From an uncultured Pirellula sp. (GTDB lineage Bacteria; Planctomycetota; Planctomycetia; Pirellulales; Pirellulaceae), in contig CAIOHR010000432.1 of assembly GCA_903858115.1 (NCBI GenBank), positions 62,001 through 126,000 of the forward strand: a stretch of DNA of 64,000 nt, read 5' to 3'. The notes under the pieces are model-generated. The model did no database searches. It worked only from the letters and a program-made list of their open reading frames with translations, and was not told where the DNA came from. Every line of letters begins with the position of its first letter. The stretch's first letter is position 1. The position numbers and the translations under genes were made by a program. Positions 46,196-55,200 of this stretch are shown here, one piece after another.

Positions 46196-47740
46196 TTGTG
46201 TTATGATACCCTATGGAAACAGACCGGAGCACGATCACCGACCGTGTTACGAATTCATTGCAACCTCTCCTTCCGATTCCAAAAAGACCTCCTCCCTTTG
46301 AATACAACCAACAACATCGAACCACGTGTGGATTCGTCGGGGATTCAAGAGCCACCGACAACTCTTTGGAAATCCCTTCGACAGATCGGTCCAGGAATCA
46401 TCTTGGCCGGGACCATTGTCGGTTCTGGGGAGTTGGTATTGACGACCGCTATCGGTGCGGAGCATGGCTTTGTTTTCTTATGGCTCATCCTGTTTAGCTG
46501 TGTCATCAAAGTCTTTGTACAGATCGAGCTTGGGCGATACGCCATCTCCTCTGGACAGCCGACGTTGCAAGCGTTGCGCAATATCTCGCATTATCGTTGG
46601 GTGGGGCTTGCGATGTTGTATTGGTGGATTGGGATGTTGTTTTGCACGGTGTTTCAGCTAGGTGGAATGACAGGTGGCGTAGGGCAGTGCCTCAACTCCG
46701 CGTTTCCTTCGTTTGGGCAGAACGTGTCGTCCACATCGAGTTACGCATCCACTTGGTTGGGTGAGTATTTCTTCGCAAGACCAGAGTTGCCGTGGGCCGT
46801 AATGACTTGTGTTGCGACGGTTCTTCTGATTTATGGTGGCAGTTATCGACGCATCGAGAGTCTGACCACGATCATTGTCGTTGGAGTGACATTGGTGACC
46901 GTCATCGCGACGATTGCTCTCTTCTTCACAAGCTACGCTCCCAATCTTACGAGCATTATCGACGGATTGAAGATCCAGATCCCATCGAAGGGAGTTGCGC
47001 AAGCGTTTGCGGTTTTCGGGATCACCGGCGTGGGTGCAACAGAGTTGTTCTACTATCCTTATTGGTGCATCGAAAAAGGATACGCCAAGTTCGTTGGCCC
47101 CAACGATGGATCGCTCGCCTGGGAGACTCGAGCCAAAGGCTGGATTCGCATCATGCATCTCGATGCATGGATCAGCATGGTTGTGTTCACACTCTCGACG
47201 GTGGCTTTTTACACAATGGGAGCCGCCGTGTTGCATCCACAAGAATTAGTCCCCAAAGGCTCTGCTATGATCAACGCTTTGTCCGAAATGTACAAAGGCC
47301 CGTTCGGCGATTGGACTCAAGTATTGTTCTTGATCGGTGCTGGAGCCGTATTGTTTAAGACACTCTATCTTGCCTGCGCTGCCAATAGCAGGATGGTGGT
47401 CGATTTCATGTCGATCGTAGGAGCGATTGCAACACCAACTCCTTTGCTCAAGTCGAGGTTGCTCAAGTTGTTTTGTGTGCTCTTTCCCATCACAGCATTG
47501 GCGATGTATGTAGTGCAACGCGATCCGCAGTTGATGGTAAGGCTCGGAGGGATGGCCCAAGCGGCGACGTTGCCCATGATGGCCTTTGCAACGCTCTGTT
47601 TTCGGTACACCAAGCTTTCACCCTGTTTGCGACCGAGCATAGTTTCGGACGTGTTCCTATGGATTGCTTCGATCGCGATCTTGGTGGTAGCCATGTATGC
47701 TGTCCCGGATTCACTTTCGAAGATCGTGGCGTTGTTCTAG
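46196..47740 (+). CDS. Nramp-family metal ion transporter-like protein
   Basis: A polytopic membrane protein of about 480-514 residues and roughly 11 hydrophobic helices, with an Nramp-like fold. The TM1 region reads GPGIILAGTIVGSGELVLTTAIGA, where classical Nramp has a DPGN motif; here GSGE takes that place. The TM6 region reads GVGATELFYYPYWCIEKGYA where Nramp has MPH. Proton-coupled transport of a divalent metal is the family expectation, but the altered ligands make the substrate uncertain. The start is unclear: the frame opens at TTG 46196, while similarity begins near PTTLWKSLRQIGPG (about 46350), so TTG 46298 or GTG 46328 are options. The stop is 10 bp from a palindromic element. Confidence 0.8.
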   Translation: MCYDTLWKQTGARSPTVLRIHCNLSFRFQKDLLPLNTTNNIEPRVDSSGIQEPPTTLWKSLRQIGPGIILAGTIVGSGELVLTTAIGAEHGFVFLWLILFSCVIKVFVQIELGRYAISSGQPTLQALRNISHYRWVGLAMLYWWIGMLFCTVFQLGGMTGGVGQCLNSAFPSFGQNVSSTSSYASTWLGEYFFARPELPWAVMTCVATVLLIYGGSYRRIESLTTIIVVGVTLVTVIATIALFFTSYAPNLTSIIDGLKIQIPSKGVAQAFAVFGITGVGATELFYYPYWCIEKGYAKFVGPNDGSLAWETRAKGWIRIMHLDAWISMVVFTLSTVAFYTMGAAVLHPQELVPKGSAMINALSEMYKGPFGDWTQVLFLIGAGAVLFKTLYLACAANSRMVVDFMSIVGAIATPTPLLKSRLLKLFCVLFPITALAMYVVQRDPQLMVRLGGMAQAATLPMMAFATLCFRYTKLSPCLRPSIVSDVFLWIASIAILVVAMYAVPDSLSKIVALF

Positions 47741-47750
47741 CCAACTTAGA

Positions 47751-47889
47751 GAGAGAGTCGACGATAATCAAAGTAGTAGGCACATTCCATGTGTCGTCAC
47801 CCTAGAATCCTGGCAAATGTCCAAGAGCGGACAGTACGACCAAGAGCGGACAGTGGCGGAGTATGCCTGCTACTCTTGTCAGTTGTGTC
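47751..47889. mobile_element. Palindromic MITE-like element, copy 3
   Basis: The inner block (AAAGTAG, GGCACATTCCATGTG, CCTAGAATCC) and the right end ACTCTTGTCAGTTGTGTC match the family, while the left end has decayed. A 15-bp segment CCAAGAGCGGACAGT is duplicated inside it (47821-47835 and 47840-47854). It lies just after the transporter stop codon. Confidence 0.75.
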
Positions 47890-47908
47890 AGCATAATGAC
47901 GTCAAGCT

Positions 47909-48015
47909 GGAAACCCGACAAGCTGGAAGCTTATCCCACTGTGAGTGGAAACCCGACAAGCTGGAAGCTTATCCCACTGTGAGTGGAAACCCGACAAGCT
48001 GGAAGCTTATCCCAC
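47909..48015. repeat. Tandem repeat, 38-bp unit, 2.8 copies
   Basis: Units begin GGAAACCCGACAAGCTGGAA and end CTTATCCCACTGTGAGT. They start at 47909, 47947 and 47985 and look identical to each other; the last is cut after CCCAC. AAGCT/AGCTT pairs within a unit allow a small hairpin. There are no spacers, so it is not a CRISPR array. It lies 65 bp before the ABC ATPase gene. Confidence 0.9.
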
Positions 48016-48079
48016 ATTTGATGTCGGTAAATCTGTGGGGGAATTGCCAATATATGTCCGTTAGATTCGAATAGGTGCC

Positions 48080-48865
48080 ATGAATTCCATGGAACCATCG
48101 GCTGAACCAGCTATCGAAACGAAACAGCTAACACGGGCGTTTGGCGACAAAATCGCGGTCAACGCCGTGGACTTACGTGTGGAGAAGGGGATCTTGTATG
48201 GCTTTCTTGGCCATAATGGCGCTGGAAAATCAACAACGATCAAGATGCTTACTGGGTTGCTGGCTCCCACCAGCGGTTCCGTTCAGGTACTCGGATACGA
48301 CATGCTCGACATGCAGCAGAGCCTCGAAGCGAAACGTTACATCGGTGTCATTCCTGAAAACTTGGCCCTCTTCGACAACCTTACGGCAAAAGAGTATTTG
48401 ACGTTTGTAGGCCGGATTCACGGGCTTTCGATGGATACCATTCGACAACGTAGCGAGGAGCTGCTCCATTTGTTGTCGCTTCAAAATGAAACGAAGAAGC
48501 TGACGCTAGAGTATTCGCATGGGATGCGCAAAAAGCTTTCGCTAGCAGCCGCTCTTCTGCCCAACCCCAAACTGTTATTCTTGGATGAACCGTTTGAGGG
48601 AGTAGATGCCGTTGCTGCGGTGACGATTCGAGAAATTCTGACCAATTTTGTCGCCAAGGGATCCACGATCTTCATTACGTCGCACGTGATGGAGATCGTC
48701 CAAAAACTATGTACCCATGTCGGCATCATCATGCACGGAAAGCTCGTTCTGCAATCGTCTATGAGTGATATCTTGGCAGAAGGTTCTTTGGAATCACGAT
48801 TTTTGGCGATGGCAGGCGCAGATTCGATGAGTACATCAAAACTAGAGTGGTTAGAGAACCGATGA
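48080..48865 (+). CDS. ABC transporter ATP-binding protein
   Basis: A 261-residue nucleotide-binding subunit of the ABC-2 exporter class. Walker A is GHNGAGKSTT (about residues 41-50), the Q-loop is in VIPENLALFDNLT, the signature is the variant YSHGMRKKLSLA, and Walker B is KLLFLDEPFEGVD, followed by the switch His in ITSHVME. It powers export of an unknown substrate through the next gene, whose ATG overlaps this stop (ATGA), so they are probably translationally coupled. AGGTG lies six bases before the start; a second ATG is three codons in. Confidence 0.93.
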   Translation: MNSMEPSAEPAIETKQLTRAFGDKIAVNAVDLRVEKGILYGFLGHNGAGKSTTIKMLTGLLAPTSGSVQVLGYDMLDMQQSLEAKRYIGVIPENLALFDNLTAKEYLTFVGRIHGLSMDTIRQRSEELLHLLSLQNETKKLTLEYSHGMRKKLSLAAALLPNPKLLFLDEPFEGVDAVAAVTIREILTNFVAKGSTIFITSHVMEIVQKLCTHVGIIMHGKLVLQSSMSDILAEGSLESRFLAMAGADSMSTSKLEWLENR

Positions 48866-50889
48866 GCTCCTTGTATCAACGGTATATTTGGCCATCTCTG
48901 CTGTTTGTTTGGTTGCGTTATCGAATTCGTCATAATCAAGTGACACATAGTTCGAAGATCTTACAAGCGTTCGCGGTCCTCGGTATGTTCTTTGTCGTCA
49001 TGTCGACGATAAGCGTCTGGGGTTGCGGACTGTTGGCTGGTGTTTTCGTTCCACGATTGATTGGACTAGATAACAACTATCTTCTCTGGGACCTTGCGGC
49101 CCTCGTAGCTTTGTTGAGCTGGACCGTTCATGTATTGAATGAAGCCCAACGGGGAGACCCGATCTCACTCGATCGAATTCTGCACCTTCCTGTTTCACCA
49201 GGTCAAGCGTTTGTGGTGAACTACTTAAGCTCGCTAGGTTCCACCGTTTTTTTGATGGCGGCAGGTGGATTCCTAGGGTTGGTGATCGGTTCGCTTTTCT
49301 CGGTGGGCCCCAAGGCGATTCTCTTTTTCTTTCCGATGTTCGCTTTCTTGTTTGCTATGACAGCGATCACTTACTGGTTGCAGGGTTGGATTGTAGGCTT
49401 GATGGCAAATCCACGCAAACGACAAACCATCATTGTGATGATCCCGATTGCGATCATTTTGATAACCCAAGTGCCAGTTCAGCTTATTCAATGGAGTTCG
49501 CAGAGCACGCGGCTCGAGTCAAATCCGCCCGTTAACCCGAAAGACGCGAGCCCTCCCAACGAAGCGAAGTCGGAATCAACGCTAGAAGAAACAACAGTCA
49601 AAGATTCTAGCGAGAGTCAAACGCCTGCCGTCAAAAGTGACAGTGATGCGTCAGCATCCGAAGCGGATGCGGTAACTCCAACGGAAGATACAACCGGAGT
49701 CGAAGGAAACTCGCTTGTGACGCCGACAGATGCCGAAGCTACTTCGGCGGATGCAAAGGATGCTTCGATTGATGCAAAAAACGCGTCAGAGATAGGAGCC
49801 AAGAAAAAGCAAGAGCGAAGGGAAGCAATGTTCGAGCGATTGAAGTCGATTGCTTCGATCGCCAATATCGCTTTTCCTCCTTTATGGCCAGCAGGAGCGA
49901 TTCAGTCGTGGAGTACAGGTTCCATTTGGAACCCAGTTCCCATGTTCTTCTCTTTGGTCATGTTTTTGATTGGAGTTCAAGCATTGAGGCTAAGCCATCG
50001 AGCATCCCTCCGTTATTGGCGAGGAGAAGAGGACAAGAAAAAGATAGTCTCTCCCAAAACAAAAGCGAAAGCGGTTCGAGTGCAAAAAGAGTCTCGCCTT
50101 TGCGAAATAAGTCTTCCATGGATATCCGAGGAAACGTCTGCCGTAGTCGGAATGACTTGGGCGACGATGAAGCGAGCGCCAGAGATCAAAATGTTCATGT
50201 TGTTGCCAATGATTTTGCCGCTTATTCTGTTAATGGTATTCCGCGAACGCATGTCAACATCCAACGACTATCTGAAACTGACCATCATTTGTGGATTTTC
50301 AACATTTTTTCTATTGGTTGCATCGGGTGTCGCAGGCAACATGTTTGCTTATGACCGCTGTGGTTTTCGCGTATTCGTCCTTTCTGGCATGGACCGAACA
50401 CGAATTTTGCTCGGACGCAATCTGGCGTTCGCACCGCTTTTGGGTTTGCTGTCCACACTATGTATTGTTGGATTCGCCATTCTCTATGGAGTGTCGTTGC
50501 GGTCGACATGTCTCGCGATGCTGACGACCCTGACAATGCTGCCACCTTATTTCTTGGTCATGAATTTGATGGCCATCTTGACCCCGTTTCCGCTGGCAGT
50601 TGGAAGTATTCAGCCGAAGCATTTTGACTTTACGACGGTCGTCATCAATGTATGGTTGTCGATGATTCTCCCATTCATCTTGATGGTCTCGATGATTCCC
50701 ATCGGAGTCTATTTTTTGACCAACTCCTTCCTGCCGTCGATGGCGTGGATCCCATGGGAGGTGTTTGTAGGTATTGGGATGAGTGCGGCAAGTTTTGGTG
50801 TCTACCGACTCATTCTGCCGTGGCAAGGCCAATTGCTGGCCAAACGGGAGAAGGAAATGCTTCGAATCGTTACTTCCAAAGTAGAGTAA
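48862..50889 (+). CDS. ABC transporter permease with long acidic cytoplasmic-type linker
   Basis: About 675 residues from the overlapping ATG. Several hydrophobic segments lie in the first 220 residues. A hydrophilic stretch of about 110 residues follows, rich in Ala, Asp, Glu, Ser and Thr, running into a basic KKKQERREAMFERL segment. The second half has about six more membrane helices (GFSTFFLLVASGVAGNMFAYD, LLGLLSTLCIVGFAILYG). The layout resembles large ABC-2 type exporter subunits. The charged insert is low-complexity and may be a flexible linker. The substrate is not predictable. Confidence 0.85.
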   Translation: MSSLYQRYIWPSLLFVWLRYRIRHNQVTHSSKILQAFAVLGMFFVVMSTISVWGCGLLAGVFVPRLIGLDNNYLLWDLAALVALLSWTVHVLNEAQRGDPISLDRILHLPVSPGQAFVVNYLSSLGSTVFLMAAGGFLGLVIGSLFSVGPKAILFFFPMFAFLFAMTAITYWLQGWIVGLMANPRKRQTIIVMIPIAIILITQVPVQLIQWSSQSTRLESNPPVNPKDASPPNEAKSESTLEETTVKDSSESQTPAVKSDSDASASEADAVTPTEDTTGVEGNSLVTPTDAEATSADAKDASIDAKNASEIGAKKKQERREAMFERLKSIASIANIAFPPLWPAGAIQSWSTGSIWNPVPMFFSLVMFLIGVQALRLSHRASLRYWRGEEDKKKIVSPKTKAKAVRVQKESRLCEISLPWISEETSAVVGMTWATMKRAPEIKMFMLLPMILPLILLMVFRERMSTSNDYLKLTIICGFSTFFLLVASGVAGNMFAYDRCGFRVFVLSGMDRTRILLGRNLAFAPLLGLLSTLCIVGFAILYGVSLRSTCLAMLTTLTMLPPYFLVMNLMAILTPFPLAVGSIQPKHFDFTTVVINVWLSMILPFILMVSMIPIGVYFLTNSFLPSMAWIPWEVFVGIGMSAASFGVYRLILPWQGQLLAKREKEMLRIVTSKVE

Positions 50890-50970
50890 AACTGTTCGAA
50901 AACTAAGGTTGTCAAGCGAACTGAGAGTGTATAAACTTCGTCCATCGAATCGAGCCTAGCTCGAGAAGAT

Positions 50971-51042
50971 AGCCCCGTGGTGTAATTGGCAACACAAGTG
51001 ATTTTGGTTCACTTATTCTAGGTTCGAGTCCTAGCGGGGTTG
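50971..51042 (+). tRNA. tRNA-Gln (anticodon TTG)
   Basis: The cloverleaf is complete: acceptor AGCCCCG/CGGGGTT, D-arm GTG...CAC, anticodon stem AGTGA/TCACT with loop TTTTGGT (anticodon TTG reads CAA), and T-arm CTAGG-TTCGAGT-CCTAG. The discriminator is G and CCA is not encoded. A strong terminator follows. Confidence 0.93.
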
Positions 51043-51054
51043 TTTACCAGTCCG

Positions 51055-51083
51055 AGCCCGGTTTTTCCGGGCTTTTTTTATTT
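51055..51083 (+). terminator. Rho-independent terminator after tRNA-Gln
   Basis: A 7-bp perfect stem AGCCCGG/CCGGGCT with a TTTTT loop is followed directly by a T-rich tract (TTTTTTATTT). It lies 12 bp after the tRNA and ends before the next gene, so it should separate the two transcripts. Confidence 0.92.
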
Positions 51084-51109
51084 AGCCAGATCGAAACCAT
51101 AGTTTAAAA

Positions 51110-52426
51110 ATGCCAGAAATTCAGGCTTTTCGCGGTCTTCGATACAATTTGGCGCAGGTCGGGGCGCTCTCCAACTGCATTGCACCGCCGTACGATGTCG
51201 TCGACTCCGAACTTCAGGAGCGACTTTACGGACTTTCACCGTTCAATTTTCTTCGGTTGGATTTGAATCGGCGTGAGCCAAACGATGTCGACGAAAACGA
51301 AGTTTATCAACGAGCGGCGAAGATCTATCGTTCTTGGAAAAGCGAAGGGGTCCTGCAGATGGAGCCCGATCCCGCCATTTACGTTTACCATCAAGAATTT
51401 GAGCTCGCAGGTCGAAGGCGAGTGCGCCGTGGTTTTATGGCCAGAGTCAAACTAGAACGATTTGGCGAAGGAAAGATCTATCCGCACGAGGAAACTCACG
51501 CCAAAGCCAAAGACGATCGATTGAGATTGACCCGAGCTACTCAAGCAAATCTATCTCCAATATTCGGACTCTACCCGGACGAGAACAATGAGATCCAGGA
51601 AATCCTGGAATGGAAAACGGCTGGAGTTCACGGACTCGAAGCGACCGATCATTTGAATGTACTTCACCGCATGTGGCCAGTTTCGGATGTAAAGACCATC
51701 CAGCAAGTCATGGCGCTCCTGGCGGACCGCGAAATGTTCGTTGCGGATGGTCACCATCGTTATGAAACCGCTTGCAATTATCGTGACGAATTGAACGCCC
51801 GATCTCCGCTGCATCCTTCTCACCCCGCCAACTTTGTACTAACCATGCTGGTAAGCATGAGTGATCCAGGGTTGATTGTATTGCCAACACATCGGCTCGT
51901 CCATCAAGTGCCAGCCATGACAACGGAACAACTGCACGCCAAGTTATCTCCTTATTTTGATTGCGAGTTGGTCGGCGAGGGGCCGGAAAGCACAGGAGCG
52001 GTGTGGGCGGAAATGGATCGTTTGGATGAGCAATTGATCATGGCGCTCTACTCCAAGGCATCCAACCAGTGGACGCGAATCTCTGCCAAACAAGAGGCCG
52101 CTGATCGAATGGCGATCCTATCGCAACAGTATTCCGCTAATTGGCAAGAGCTGGGTGTCGCCGTCCTGCATCGATTGGTATTCGACGATCTGTTGGGATT
52201 GGCGGATATGCCAGAACCGACTTACGTGCATTCGGTACGGGAGGTCATCGATGGGTTGAAGGGAAATCTTGACGAAGGTTTGGATTATCAGCTGGCAGCC
52301 ATGGTGATGCCGGCAACCATCGAACATATTCAATCCGTCTCGTTGAACCAAGAACGAATGCCTGCCAAAAGTACCTATTTTTATCCTAAGCTTGTATCCG
52401 GACTGGTTGTTCATCCGCTTACATAG
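51110..52426 (+). CDS. DUF1015 family protein
   Basis: A 438-residue cytoplasmic protein matching the DUF1015 family across its length: AFRGLRYN and APPYDVV at the start, IYPHEETHAKAKDDRL in the middle, and FVADGHHRYETA in the second half. The last resembles nucleotide-handling motifs of ParB/sulfiredoxin-like folds. The biochemical role of the family is not established, although it is often found near serine or phosphoglycerate metabolism genes. No strong ribosome-binding site is seen. The next gene starts 37 bp after the stop on the same strand, so the two may be co-transcribed. Confidence 0.88.
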   Translation: MPEIQAFRGLRYNLAQVGALSNCIAPPYDVVDSELQERLYGLSPFNFLRLDLNRREPNDVDENEVYQRAAKIYRSWKSEGVLQMEPDPAIYVYHQEFELAGRRRVRRGFMARVKLERFGEGKIYPHEETHAKAKDDRLRLTRATQANLSPIFGLYPDENNEIQEILEWKTAGVHGLEATDHLNVLHRMWPVSDVKTIQQVMALLADREMFVADGHHRYETACNYRDELNARSPLHPSHPANFVLTMLVSMSDPGLIVLPTHRLVHQVPAMTTEQLHAKLSPYFDCELVGEGPESTGAVWAEMDRLDEQLIMALYSKASNQWTRISAKQEAADRMAILSQQYSANWQELGVAVLHRLVFDDLLGLADMPEPTYVHSVREVIDGLKGNLDEGLDYQLAAMVMPATIEHIQSVSLNQERMPAKSTYFYPKLVSGLVVHPLT

Positions 52427-52463
52427 CCACGACAAATGCATTGATGGAGGAGAGCATCCAATC

Positions 52464-53537
52464 ATGATGTTGTTTGATGCCCATTTAGATCTCGCTCTCA
52501 ACGGCGTAGATCTTAACCGTGACTTACGGCAAACGGTCGATGATATCCGTGCTCAAGAAATCACACTGGAGATGACGGAGCTGGGACGGAAGACCAATAC
52601 GTTGAGTTTTCCAGAGCTGAAGGCATCCGGGTTAGCTGTCTGCTTGACCACGATGTTGGCGAGGTTGGAGCAACCGATCAACCATTCGTTTGGTTGGACA
52701 AGTCCGCAAACGTGCTATGCCATGGCGCATGCGCATCTGGCCTATTATCGAGCGATGGAACGATCCGGGGTTATGAAGTTGATTCGCACCAAAAGCGAAC
52801 TAGCTGCTCACATCCGAGCCTACGAAACGGATCCGATAGGAACGCCATTGGGATACATATTGACGATGGAGGGAGCTGACCCATTGCTAACGCCGGACAC
52901 GGTGTTCGAGTTTTACGATCATGGGCTGCGAGCGCTCGGCCTGACGCATTACGGAACAAATCGGTATGGAGGTGGCACGCGTAGCGAGGTTGGTCTGTCA
53001 TTGGATGCACTGCAATTGTTGGCCAATTGCGATTCGTTGGGAATAACGATTGACATGACGCATCTTTCGGATGTTGCATTTTGGCAAGTGGCGGAGCATT
53101 TCGGAGGGCGAGTTCACGCAAGCCATCAGAACGCGCGCGGTATCTGCAATTGGCAGCGCCAGTTCAGCGACGATCAGATTCGATGGATTATCGAGCGCGA
53201 TGGAGTACTTGGCGTGTCGATGGATGTGATCATGTTGCAGGAGGGATATGTGCGTGGCGTAACACCGCCGAAAGAGTCGCTGGAGCGAGCCGTGGATCAG
53301 ATCGAATATGTACGCAACCTTGGCGGATCGATGCGACATATCGGCATCGGTTCGGACCTCGATGGCGGTTACGGCAACGAGCAGACGCCGATCGATTTGC
53401 GTCGCTATCGTGATTTACAAAAGATGGTTGAGATCATGCAACGCCGAGGCTTCTCGGACGACGACATCCAGGCGGTATTTTATGGAAACTGGCTACGATT
53501 CTTTGGCGAAGTTTTGCCCGATACTGCATCAACGTAA
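52464..53537 (+). CDS. Membrane dipeptidase (peptidase family M19)
   Basis: About 357 residues from ATG 52464, with GGAGGAG upstream; a second ATG follows at once. The family pattern is clear: DAHLDLAL near the start (usually DxHxD), the bridging Glu in MEGADPL, LGLTHYGTNRYGGG, the metal-binding His in DMTHLSD, ASHQNARG with its His, and the IGSDLDGGYG segment with the catalytic-site Asp. These are binuclear zinc dipeptidases. No signal peptide is evident, so this one appears cytoplasmic. The stop codon directly abuts a palindromic element. Confidence 0.92.
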   Translation: MMLFDAHLDLALNGVDLNRDLRQTVDDIRAQEITLEMTELGRKTNTLSFPELKASGLAVCLTTMLARLEQPINHSFGWTSPQTCYAMAHAHLAYYRAMERSGVMKLIRTKSELAAHIRAYETDPIGTPLGYILTMEGADPLLTPDTVFEFYDHGLRALGLTHYGTNRYGGGTRSEVGLSLDALQLLANCDSLGITIDMTHLSDVAFWQVAEHFGGRVHASHQNARGICNWQRQFSDDQIRWIIERDGVLGVSMDVIMLQEGYVRGVTPPKESLERAVDQIEYVRNLGGSMRHIGIGSDLDGGYGNEQTPIDLRRYRDLQKMVEIMQRRGFSDDDIQAVFYGNWLRFFGEVLPDTAST

Positions 53538-53638
53538 ATCGTAAATACATGCCATGTGCCGTCCACCTTGAATTCACGCAACTGTCCATGAGCGGGACGG
53601 CACGACGGAGCGCGCCTGCTACTTTTGCCGGCTGTGTC
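53538..53638. mobile_element. Palindromic MITE-like element, copy 4
   Basis: The core CATGTGCCGTCCACCTTGAATTC and GACGGCACGACGGAG plus the right end ACTTTTGCCGGCTGTGTC match the family. The left terminal repeat is eroded. It lies between the convergent dipeptidase and small membrane protein genes and may serve both as a terminator. Confidence 0.75.
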
Positions 53639-53654
53639 AGACAGCTGCTTGCTG

Positions 53655-54011
53655 TCATCTAATGACCAAGCCCGCGATGATCACAACCAAGAGAAAGCCC
53701 CAGAGCAATGCAAAAAAGCCGCCACAACCGATTCCGATCCACGCGTGTGCGCTTCCTTTGATGGCAGGGTTTTGCTTGCGGTCCTTTAGTCCTTTGATAC
53801 CCAAAACAAACGCGGCAACTCCGATCGGAAGTCCGATGATTGGCAACCCACTCAAGATGCCTAAGTAATAAGCAATAAGAGCTTTCGGATTCTTGTAGGG
53901 AATGATTCCGCCAGTTGCATCTCTGTCGTTATTATTCGAAGGGTTCGGCAAGGGGGGGGACTGTGTCGATGCGGTGTAAGGATTCGGGTCGTTCGGATTT
54001 GGGCTACTCAT
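53655..54011 (-). CDS. Small membrane protein, DUF4190-like
   Basis: A 118-residue protein. The first 45 residues are a disordered stretch rich in Pro, Asn and Ser. Two hydrophobic helices follow (YYLGILSGLPIIGLPIGVAAFVLG and GIGCGGFFALLWGFLLVVIIAG), separated by a short basic, hydrophilic loop with GLKDRKQ. This resembles DUF4190 proteins, whose function is unknown. Confidence 0.75.
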   Translation of the reverse strand: MSSPNPNDPNPYTASTQSPPLPNPSNNNDRDATGGIIPYKNPKALIAYYLGILSGLPIIGLPIGVAAFVLGIKGLKDRKQNPAIKGSAHAWIGIGCGGFFALLWGFLLVVIIAGLVIR

Positions 54012-54181
54012 GAACTCTTTCCGGCGCTTGCATCAGAAGAAAGATGTAAGAAAAAGGTTAATAGGCTTAACCAACTTTCTCGATTGTAGCAAAGAAAATT
54101 CCACTTGTGGCGGCGAACCAGCAAAACTCCACGGACTAGGATACGGTCCGCGAAAAGACAACGCTGCAAGCGCTCGGTGAA

Positions 54182-54502
54182 CTATCGTCTATCGACCCAA
54201 TCTGCATACTTCTCGGTAGACTCAACAACGCGGACGATGACTTCTGGAGTTTGGTATGGATGGTGCGACGTGAGCCATTCGAGGCAGAGCTTCTTGTTCT
54301 GAACAGAAACTTTCATGGTGACGCGATATTCGCTAGCCGTTTGGATAGCGTCTTCCCAGCGATAGATGCTCGTAATAGGACCTTCGATTTGGCTACAAGC
54401 GACGAGGCCAGACTCCACGCCACCCATAGCCAGCGTGCGAGCCTCTGTTTCATTCGAGACGGTTGTGACAATCTCAAGTATCGATGATGGCTCTGTCCTC
54501 AA
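54182..54502 (-). CDS. cutA: CutA1-like divalent ion tolerance protein
   Basis: A 106-residue protein of the trimeric CutA family: VTTVSNETEARTLA at the start, ACSQIEGPITSIYRWEDAIQTASEYRVTMK in the middle and HPYQTPEVIV near the end. CutA was linked to copper tolerance in E. coli, but its molecular role is debated. The TTG start at 54502 comes directly after the preceding gene's TAA stop, so it is probably coupled to that gene. Confidence 0.9.
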   Translation of the reverse strand: MRTEPSSILEIVTTVSNETEARTLAMGGVESGLVACSQIEGPITSIYRWEDAIQTASEYRVTMKVSVQNKKLCLEWLTSHHPYQTPEVIVRVVESTEKYADWVDRR

Positions 54503-54946
54503 TTAGGCCAAACCCCGCTCGACAAGCGATCGCTCCTGCGACTCCTCTTCCAAAATCTCGCGATGCAATCGTCCGAAATCATCACCGATATCGGCAACTT
54601 CATCCCGCTGGGGGTCATAGGTTTGAACATCGTGTATGATCGCATCCAGATGGTCGATCAGTCGGCATTGCCAACACTCAATCTCCCGAAGCTCGGAATA
54701 CATGCCAGGATACTGACAGGCTACATTTTCTAAATAGCCTTCACCCGCAACACGCGTGAAGTGTTGATCGAGAATCCATCGGAAACTAACCAGATGCTCC
54801 ATCAGTTTCCCCCAAGTGGCCCGTTGATGGGGATGCTCAAGCCAGTACTTGAAATCAAGATTCAGTTCTTGGAGCCCTTCTGCAATCCCAGATTGACTGT
54901 GATCAAGGCTCATCCGAAGTTCAGTTACGTTGTCGTTCATTGCCAA
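54503..54946 (-). CDS. Conserved-looking helical protein of unknown function
   Basis: A 147-residue, mostly helical acidic protein. Spaced His and Glu residues (EHLVSFRWILDQHFTRV, ECWQCRLIDHLDAIIHD, RLHREILEEESQE) recall hemerythrin-like four-helix bundles, but the full ligand pattern is not clear and I do not assign that function. It is the first gene of a likely pair with cutA. Confidence 0.7.
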   Translation of the reverse strand: MAMNDNVTELRMSLDHSQSGIAEGLQELNLDFKYWLEHPHQRATWGKLMEHLVSFRWILDQHFTRVAGEGYLENVACQYPGMYSELREIECWQCRLIDHLDAIIHDVQTYDPQRDEVADIGDDFGRLHREILEEESQERSLVERGLA

Positions 54947-55200
54947 CTACCTCATCAAATAAAGGAAGGACGCCGACTCACTGTTGCATCACCAAGAAGC
55001 TCATCAAGCATCAGTGTCGCAAATTTCGACCCCATCCGTCAAGAATTTTCGTCAAATAGTTTTAGCATCGTAAAGACACGCTCGCCGTATTTCCCATGGT
55101 CTCCATTCAAAAGAAGGGGGTTCGCGAGAAAACTGCAATTCTGATACCATAATAAAAAGTGGCAGGAACACAGAATTATTGGTTTGAACCGACAACAGGT

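Noticed and set aside
47909..48015. Possible CRISPR array
   Set aside because: The 38-bp units are directly tandem with no unique spacers, there are fewer than three complete copies, and no cas genes are nearby.
47697..48074. 125-codon plus-strand frame downstream of the Nramp-like gene
   Set aside because: It spans the transporter end, a palindromic element and the tandem repeat; its sequence is a translation of repeats.
54503..54946. Hemerythrin-like oxygen/iron-binding protein
   Set aside because: Some His/Glu spacing fits, but the full set of ligands could not be traced, so it is left as unknown.
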